From Clostridiales bacterium (lineage in GTDB: Bacteria; Bacillota; Clostridia; Oscillospirales; Oscillospiraceae), in assembly GCA_004557075.1 (NCBI GenBank), contig SFEX01000003.1, positions 89,133 through 153,132 on the forward strand: a stretch of 64,000 nucleotides of DNA, written 5' to 3'. A program made the position numbers and the translations under genes. The notes below the pieces were generated by a model. It searched no databases, was not told where the DNA came from, and saw only the letters and a list, made by a program, of their open reading frames with translations. How positions within the stretch are numbered: position 1 is the first letter of the stretch; every line of letters begins with the position of its first letter. Of the stretch, positions 58,921 through 64,000 are shown in pieces.

Positions 58921-60453
58921 TTGTTTCTGCAAAACAGCGTAATACTCAGTTCCATATACCGCTGCTGGCTTGACAGTCGTTTTTTCGCTTTGCTTGAGCT
59001 TATATGGACGCCTCTCAGAAACGCATATAATGACCTGTTCATTGTTAAGCTTCTAAGGAAGCCCGATACAGTACAGCAGGCGTATTCCCACAGTGCTCTT
59101 GCGCAAGTGCTTCGCTTTATCTGCAACATAGTGGTAAAGCTCATAGCCGCGATAGCAAAGCCTTTTAAAAACGCCGCCGGTACAAGCCTTATTGTAAAAC
59201 TGTGCTCAGGATCAAAAATACTCAATTTTGAATTTATATTGGGCGCTTTCATCTGCGCTATGTTCATTGCCCCGCATGAGATTTGGAATAACGGCTATGC
59301 GTTAATCGGCTCCTTCGGCTTTTTGCTTCTGTATTTTATAATGGTGGGCTTAGGTAAGCGCGAGCTTATGTACCCTGAAAAATTGGGCTTTCCTTTCGTG
59401 CTGTTTTTCCTCTCGCTCGTACTCAGCCTCTTATTCAGCCATGCCACGTCTGACAGTATGAGGGTACTTCTGTTCTTCATCTGTTCATTCGTTTTCATGT
59501 ATGTCATAGCGTCAGATATAAGCGATATCAAGCGGCTGGAAAAGCTTATGGCGTTTCTCTATATCGCGCTTATCCTGATGTCGCTTTACGCCATTGCTCA
59601 GCGCGTATTCAATCTCGTCTACGTCAACGCGTCATACACCGATCTTAAAGCCAATGTCGGCGTTCCTGCCCGCGTCACCTCTACGCTTGACAATCCTAAC
59701 AATTACGCCGAATTTATTATTCTGTTCCTGCCACTGTGCGCGGCATTTGCCGGTACGAGAAAGAACTTCGCTCTCTCAACACTGCTGTGCATCGGTCTTG
59801 CTTTCCCCGCTCTGGGGCTTGTGATGACCTATTCTCGCTCAGGCTGGATATCAATTGTGCTGGCTGTCTTTGTTTATGTCTGGCTCAGGAACAAAAAGCT
59901 CATCCCTGCGCTTATAATACTCGGACTGCTCGCAATACCGTTTTTGCCGGCCAGTGTAATGACAAGAATAACAAGCCTCACAAACGGTCTGTTTAATGGC
60001 GGTCATATGGATCTGTCCTCGGCGCATAGGCTTGCTCTGTGGCAGGGCGTTCTGTATATAATGCGCGACTTCAGCGTTGTCGGCATCGGACTTGGCCCGG
60101 ACTCCTTTGCGGTGATATATCCGGACTACGCTCAGCCCGGTGCAATAGGCGGTGCATTCCACACTCAAACGCTCTATTTTGAATTAATCGTTGAAGCAGG
60201 GCTTCTTTGCTTCATATCATTTATGTGGATGGCATTGAGAAACATTAAAAATCTCATCATCGTCCGCAGAGGCTCAGGAGCCGCAATTAAGCCGGTGCTG
60301 ATAGCCTGCGCCGCCGCTTTCACAGGAATTGCTTTCTCATGCTGCGTCGAGTATATCTGGTTCTACCCACGCGATATGTTCGCGTATTTCATACTTTTCG
60401 GTATATCAATTGCAGCGATAAATATCGCTCAAAAGGAAAAAAACAGGCTTTAA
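58921..60453 (+). CDS. O-antigen ligase-like (Wzy_C) membrane protein
   Basis: 510 residues from TTG 58921 (AAAGGGGGA eight bases upstream). Residues 1-95 are a soluble, amphipathic extension; then about eleven helices. The Wzy_C domain has NNYAEFIILFLPLCAAF, YSRSGWISIVLAVF and the periplasmic loop RLALWQGVLYIMRDFSVVGIGLGPDSFAVIYP, followed by HTQTLYFELIVEAG with the conserved His. Polymerase or ligase of an undecaprenyl-linked glycan. Last gene of the envelope cluster. Confidence 0.9.
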   Translation: MFLQNSVILSSIYRCWLDSRFFALLELIWTPLRNAYNDLFIVKLLRKPDTVQQAYSHSALAQVLRFICNIVVKLIAAIAKPFKNAAGTSLIVKLCSGSKILNFEFILGAFICAMFIAPHEIWNNGYALIGSFGFLLLYFIMVGLGKRELMYPEKLGFPFVLFFLSLVLSLLFSHATSDSMRVLLFFICSFVFMYVIASDISDIKRLEKLMAFLYIALILMSLYAIAQRVFNLVYVNASYTDLKANVGVPARVTSTLDNPNNYAEFIILFLPLCAAFAGTRKNFALSTLLCIGLAFPALGLVMTYSRSGWISIVLAVFVYVWLRNKKLIPALIILGLLAIPFLPASVMTRITSLTNGLFNGGHMDLSSAHRLALWQGVLYIMRDFSVVGIGLGPDSFAVIYPDYAQPGAIGGAFHTQTLYFELIVEAGLLCFISFMWMALRNIKNLIIVRRGSGAAIKPVLIACAAAFTGIAFSCCVEYIWFYPRDMFAYFILFGISIAAINIAQKEKNRL

Positions 60454-60461
60454 ATCAGCGA

Positions 60462-60500
60462 AAAAATCACATGGATATGTATTATATCCATGTGATTTTT
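60462..60500. terminator. Bidirectional terminator between the ligase gene and fbp
   Basis: Perfect 17-bp stem AAAAATCACATGGATAT (60462-60478) / 60484-60500, loop GTATT, T tracts on both exits. Genes converge here. Confidence 0.92.
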
Positions 60501-60506
60501 ATTATG

Positions 60507-62387
60507 TCATTTTGGCAGTATTTCGCCGGAACGGTACGCGGCCAAAAGCTGCTCTAATGCCACTATTCTGCGGCGCAGTCTCTCGCCGTCGTCGCAGTCA
60601 GCAATATACCTGCGCGTCGGGAAGCTCTCGACCTGCACGGCGTCGGATTCTATATCCGCGTTCTCGTCTATCGCCTTGGCGATCCCCTCAAAGGGATAGT
60701 GGGATTTTATCTTGAGGCCGTGCGAATTGTACACCAGTGTATAGCCTGCTATACCCGTGGTCTTCTGGTATGCCTCGCAGAAGCCGCCGTCAATGATGAA
60801 CAGCTTGCCGCCCGCTTTTATGGGGCTTTCGCCCTTTTTCGCCTTTACCGGCGTGTGGCCGTTTATGATATGCCCAAGCTCAGGGTCAAGTCCGAACTCT
60901 GTGAGGATCATATCAACGGCCTGTTCATCCTCCCAGAAGCTGAAATACGGATTTTTAGGCTCGACCCATGTGCTCTTGTCGTCTACTACGGCGCGCTCAA
61001 ATGTATGGAAAACGCGGCCGGAAAAAGGGCTGTCGTTGCCGCACCAGAGATACCACATCATATCCAGCGCCGACTCGTCCCGCTTTGCCCAGGCGCTTTT
61101 GACGATGATATCGGCATAGTCGAGCAGGCTTTTGCCGGAGTACCACACTCCGCCGTGGCGCACGCGCGCAAACTCGCCGTCCTCGGTCATGGGTATGCAG
61201 CCGTGGTACAAGAGGTTGCCGTTACAGCACAGGTATGTACTGCCGCAGCGATAGATGAAATCCATATGGCGGCGCAGAGACTGGCTTTCGCGGAAGAGAG
61301 CAACATATTCATCGATCAGCTCCAGCTCGTCATCGTTCAGGCTGTACGGGTCGTCTCTGTCTATCGTCGGCCACTTGTCGGTGTTCAGCGGGTAGATTCC
61401 GTCGTCGAGAATTACCGTGTTGTGTTCAAAATCGCAGCGGCTGAGCATGAGCCGTGAATTCATCCCGTAGCCCGGATGCCTCATTATTACCCTGCCCTCA
61501 AGCTTGAAGCCCAAAGTGCTCAGGGCAAGCTTGACATTTTCGGGCGATGTGTCGCCGTAGTATTTACCGACAAAGCTGTATAGCGGCTGCAATGAGATGC
61601 CGTAGCGCCGCTCTAAAAGCTTATCGTTGCCATAGTCAAGCGAAATGCGCAGCACGGTAAATATACATGCAGGGCTGCCCGCTGCGGCGCCCAGCCAAAG
61701 GATATCATGGTTGCCCCACTGAATATCAATGTTCGGGTGCTCCATGAGTGAGTCTAACAGCCTTGCAGGTTCCGAGCCGCGGTCGAAGATATCGCCTACT
61801 ATGTGCAGCCTGTCCACGGCAAGGCGCTTTATGATATCCGCAAGCGCACCTATGACCTCTTCTGCGGCGCCGGTTGAGATGATGGAATTTAAAATAGCGT
61901 CGTGATAGCGCACCTGATTTGAATACTCATCCCGCTGCATATGCAGCAGCTCATCAAGAACAAAGCTCCATTTTTTCGGCATCTGCTTGCGGACATAGCC
62001 CCGCGTATACTTGCTCGAGAGCGTTTCCGCAAGCGTCCTCAGCATTTTAAGCATCTGCTTGAGACCGTCGTCGCTAAGCTCGCCCGAATCGCGCATAGCG
62101 CTGAGCTTCTCGTGAGGGTAGTAGACCAGCGTGCAAAGATCACGGCAGGCTTCCTCGCCTATATCCTTTTCAAAAAGCCTGCGCACTTTTTCAAGAATAA
62201 CGCCGGAGCAGTTATTGAGAATGTGCCGCACAGCGCCGTATTCACCGTGCAGATCGCTGATGAAATGCTCAGTGCCCATCGGCAGCGCAAGTATCGCGCT
62301 TAAATTTATTATCTCCGAGCACACGGCCGCTTCATCCGGGTATTTTTCCGCCAGAAGCTCAAGATATTCGCGGCTGTATTCGCTCAT
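60507..62387 (-). CDS. fbp: Fructose-1,6-bisphosphatase class III
   Basis: 626 residues from ATG 62387; a GTG at 62396 lies inside the SD GGAGGTG. Metallophosphoesterase motifs: FISDLHGEYGAVRHIL, HIVGDIFDRGSEP, IQWGNHDILWLGA, and IINGHTPVKAKKGESP. The long inserted middle region is typical of the Firmicutes-specific class III enzyme. It drives gluconeogenesis. Mn2+ dependence is expected. Unlike in some genomes it is not next to glycolytic genes. Confidence 0.95.
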   Translation of the reverse strand: MSEYSREYLELLAEKYPDEAAVCSEIINLSAILALPMGTEHFISDLHGEYGAVRHILNNCSGVILEKVRRLFEKDIGEEACRDLCTLVYYPHEKLSAMRDSGELSDDGLKQMLKMLRTLAETLSSKYTRGYVRKQMPKKWSFVLDELLHMQRDEYSNQVRYHDAILNSIISTGAAEEVIGALADIIKRLAVDRLHIVGDIFDRGSEPARLLDSLMEHPNIDIQWGNHDILWLGAAAGSPACIFTVLRISLDYGNDKLLERRYGISLQPLYSFVGKYYGDTSPENVKLALSTLGFKLEGRVIMRHPGYGMNSRLMLSRCDFEHNTVILDDGIYPLNTDKWPTIDRDDPYSLNDDELELIDEYVALFRESQSLRRHMDFIYRCGSTYLCCNGNLLYHGCIPMTEDGEFARVRHGGVWYSGKSLLDYADIIVKSAWAKRDESALDMMWYLWCGNDSPFSGRVFHTFERAVVDDKSTWVEPKNPYFSFWEDEQAVDMILTEFGLDPELGHIINGHTPVKAKKGESPIKAGGKLFIIDGGFCEAYQKTTGIAGYTLVYNSHGLKIKSHYPFEGIAKAIDENADIESDAVQVESFPTRRYIADCDDGERLRRRIVALEQLLAAYRSGEILPK

Positions 62388-62510
62388 ATCGCGCACCTCC
62401 CGTCATATTTTTCAAGTCCTACTCTGATATTAACATTACTTTTCATGTTTTACAACTTGTAGTTTTCAAAAATTTATGTATAATTATTAAACACAGATGA
62501 ATGAAAAGGG

Positions 62511-63293
62511 ATGATTATTCTGAAAAACGAACTGAAACTGAAGCTAAAAAACGGCAAGAAGCCTATCGGTATGTTTTTTGACACAGCAAGCCCCTATCTC
62601 ATGGAGTGCCTCGGCCGCACCGGTCTTGATTTTGTCATCATCGACAACGAACACTCCCCCATTGAGGCCGAGACGAGCGCCCAGCTCATCCGCGCCGCCG
62701 AGCTGAGCGGTCTGACACCGCTTTGCAGGGTCAGAGACAGCAGCCGTCCGGCTATTCTGAAGCTCTTAGACGTCGGTGCGCAGGGGCTTATTATTCCCAA
62801 TGTGCACAGCGTTGCGCAGGTTGAAGACATAATTTCCTACGCCAAGTATTATCCCATCGGTCAGCGGGGGTTCTGCCCTTCGCGCAAGGACGGTTGGGGT
62901 TTTGACGGTCCGGGCAGTGTTCCAGAGACGATGGCGTATTTTAACGCGGAAACTCTGCTTATTCCCCAGTGCGAGACTGTCGGCGCTCTCAGCGCCATAG
63001 ACGAAATTGCATCGCTCGAAGGCGTTGACGGCATATTCGTTGGGCCATACGACCTGTCTATTTCTATGGGTATCCCTGGGCAGTTCGATAACCCCGATTT
63101 TCAGGCGGCGATCGACCGCATAATAAGTGCCTGCCGAAAAGCCTCTAAGTTCTGCATATTCTTCACCGGCAGCCCGGAAGGCGTTGCCGCAGGCTTCAAA
63201 AGGGGCTTTGACGGCATGACCTACAGCCTTGACGCCGCGGTATTCATCGACGCCGTTCGCGAGCGCGTAAATAAAATGAGGTCAATGATTTGA
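62511..63293 (+). CDS. HpcH/HpaI family aldolase
   Basis: 260 residues (a start a few codons later is possible, since the AAGGGATGATT upstream resembles an SD leading to 62520). TIM-barrel class II aldolase features: GLDFVIIDNEHSPIEAETS, CRVRDSSRPAILKLLDVGAQGLIIPNV, metal ligands Glu in IPQCETVGAL and Asp in FVGPYDLSISMG, and GQRGFCPSRKDGWG. Cleaves a 4-hydroxy-2-keto acid to pyruvate and an aldehyde; the substrate is unknown. Its stop lies within the arm of a terminator hairpin. Confidence 0.9.
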   Translation: MIILKNELKLKLKNGKKPIGMFFDTASPYLMECLGRTGLDFVIIDNEHSPIEAETSAQLIRAAELSGLTPLCRVRDSSRPAILKLLDVGAQGLIIPNVHSVAQVEDIISYAKYYPIGQRGFCPSRKDGWGFDGPGSVPETMAYFNAETLLIPQCETVGALSAIDEIASLEGVDGIFVGPYDLSISMGIPGQFDNPDFQAAIDRIISACRKASKFCIFFTGSPEGVAAGFKRGFDGMTYSLDAAVFIDAVRERVNKMRSMI

Positions 63294-63320
63294 GGGTGCT
63301 GAGCGCACCCTCAAATCATT
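63284..63320. terminator. Terminator overlapping the aldolase stop codon
   Basis: Perfect 16-bp stem AATGATTTGAGGGTGC (63284-63299) / 63305-63320, loop TGAGC. The stop TGA (63291-63293) is within the left arm, and the tspO stop (63316-63318) within the right arm. U run is short. Confidence 0.8.
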
Positions 63321-63789
63321 TATTCAGCATATAGACGCCGTAATTTAAATAGCCCGCGAAAGCTACCCACAAGAGATACGGGAGCATGAGCCAGCCTGCT
63401 TTTTTGTCGATAGAGAAAAACTGCGTCATCGTCAGCAGGATGAAAAACCACAGCATGCACAGCCATATAAATGCGGGAAGATACTCGGCAATATCAAAAA
63501 ATATTATGCACCAGCCGAAGTTGAACGCGAGCTGGATCGCATAGTACACAAACGCAAGCTCCTTTTTTCTCTTTGGCTTATCCGATACCCAGACATAATA
63601 GGCCGCGATGCCCATCAATATATACAGTATGCTCCACACCACCGGAAACACCCACGACGGCGGGGAAAGCGGCGGCTTTCTTATGGCCTCAAACAGTATC
63701 ATGCTGTCCTTTGTCAGAAGTGCCGACAGGCCGCCGACAGCGAGAGGTATAGCTATAGAAATGATTAGTTTTTTCCGATCAGTTTTCAT
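63316..63789 (-). CDS. tspO: TspO/MBR family protein
   Basis: 157 residues from ATG 63789 (GGGTGAT ahead contains a GTG that I reject). Five helices: LIISIAIPLAVGGLSALL; the family core PPLSPPSWVFPVVWSILYILMGIAAYYVW (here RKPPLSPPSWVFPVVW), FNFGWCIIFF, and LPYLLWVAFAGYLNYGVYMLN. Binds tetrapyrroles and may be involved in porphyrin turnover or stress. Confidence 0.94.
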   Translation of the reverse strand: MKTDRKKLIISIAIPLAVGGLSALLTKDSMILFEAIRKPPLSPPSWVFPVVWSILYILMGIAAYYVWVSDKPKRKKELAFVYYAIQLAFNFGWCIIFFDIAEYLPAFIWLCMLWFFILLTMTQFFSIDKKAGWLMLPYLLWVAFAGYLNYGVYMLNK

Positions 63790-63854
63790 TTTTATCACCC
63801 GTATTTAATTTATTACGGCATGTACAATAATATACGTCTGAGCATTGCGCAAAA

Positions 63855-63885
63855 AAACAGGAGTCTCAAAACGAGACTCCTGTTT
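63855..63885 (-). terminator. Intrinsic terminator of the activase-like gene
   Basis: Perfect 13-bp stem AAACAGGAGTCTC (63855-63867) / 63873-63885, loop AAAAC; on the minus strand it is followed by a T run (63857-63851). It lies 20 bases past the stop of the last gene. Confidence 0.9.
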
Positions 63886-63904
63886 AAACACATTATGATG
63901 GGAA

Positions 63905-64000
63905 TTACTTCTTTGCAAGACCCTTCTGGCGAGCATACTCGGCAGCGCCCAGTGCGCCCATGAGCTGCGGGTCGGTCTTCAGGTTGACAACCTTCAGCTT
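63905..64000 (-). CDS. C-terminal end of an acyl-CoA dehydratase activase (BadF/HgdC family)
   Basis: 31 codons plus stop. The sequence ends DPQLMGALGAAEYARQKGLAKK. The DPQ-x-MGALGAA element is the conserved C-terminus of BadF/BadG/HgdC ASKHA-fold activators, which use ATP to inject an electron into 2-hydroxyacyl-CoA dehydratases or benzoyl-CoA reductases in fermenters. The 4Fe-4S cysteines and ATP site are outside the window, so the exact type is inferred. Confidence 0.65.
   Translation of the reverse strand, partial: KLKVVNLKTDPQLMGALGAAEYARQKGLAKK

Overview
The window looks like one chromosomal segment of an anaerobic, spore-forming Clostridia bacterium. I infer the Oscillospiraceae/Ruminococcaceae side of the order from gene content and moderately high GC. 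Evidence for that: SpoIIE, SpoIIP and a SleB-type hydrolase; reverse rubrerythrin plus rubredoxin; a class III (Firmicutes) fructose-1,6-bisphosphatase; 2-hydroxyacyl-CoA dehydratase-type activase; ECF transporter core; DUF1002, DUF4330 and TSCPD proteins; PadR and YtrA-type GntR regulators. TTG start codons with good Shine-Dalgarno sites are common. I see no prophage, insertion sequence, CRISPR array, rRNA or tRNA.

Layout. (1) 1-9.9 kb is one minus-strand run of eleven tightly packed genes: SAM methyltransferase, ecfA1-ecfA2-ecfT, truA, a beta-propeller lipoprotein, cvpA, a ClpE-like unfoldase, threonine aldolase, a macrodomain protein and the start of a rhomboid-like protein. (2) 10-12.7 kb: M20 peptidase plus YfcC-type carrier. 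Divergent from it, 12.8-16 kb holds a YtrA-type GntR repressor with an ABC exporter. (3) 16.3-25.3 kb: glycine-riboswitch-controlled AGCS symporter, DUF1002 protein, rsmG, cell-wall hydrolases, TSCPD protein, spoIIP and apbE. (4) 25.3-32.5 kb: DNA glycosylase-recG, a PadR/membrane protein pair, TIGR04076 protein-nitroreductase, and copA. (5) 32.6-41 kb: spoIIE pair, flavodoxin-like protein, the rpmG-secE-nusG-rplK-rplA operon, rubredoxin/reverse rubrerythrin, CBS protein and EFR1 ferredoxin. (6) 41.2-48 kb: complete F-type ATP synthase operon. (7) 48.2-54.9 kb: five-gene glycerol-type FAD oxidoreductase/kinase operon. (8) 55-60.5 kb: cell-envelope genes (FemX-like, alanine racemase, GT4, DUF4330, O-antigen-ligase-like). 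(9) 60.5-64 kb: fbp, HpaI-type aldolase, TspO and the end of an activase gene.

The most unusual item is in the ATP synthase operon. There is no separate delta gene. Instead a single 746-codon frame joins a b-type stalk (membrane helix plus coiled coil), only the C-terminal half of delta, and a full alpha subunit, next to an ordinary b gene. This poses a stoichiometry problem, since the enzyme needs three alpha but one delta, and an in-frame ATG preceded by AAGGAG at the alpha boundary may bear on it.

A second signal is a 10-mer, TTATGTAAAC, present eight times exactly. It equals the XerD arm of Gram-positive dif sites. Six of the eight copies lie at 20.9-28.5 kb.
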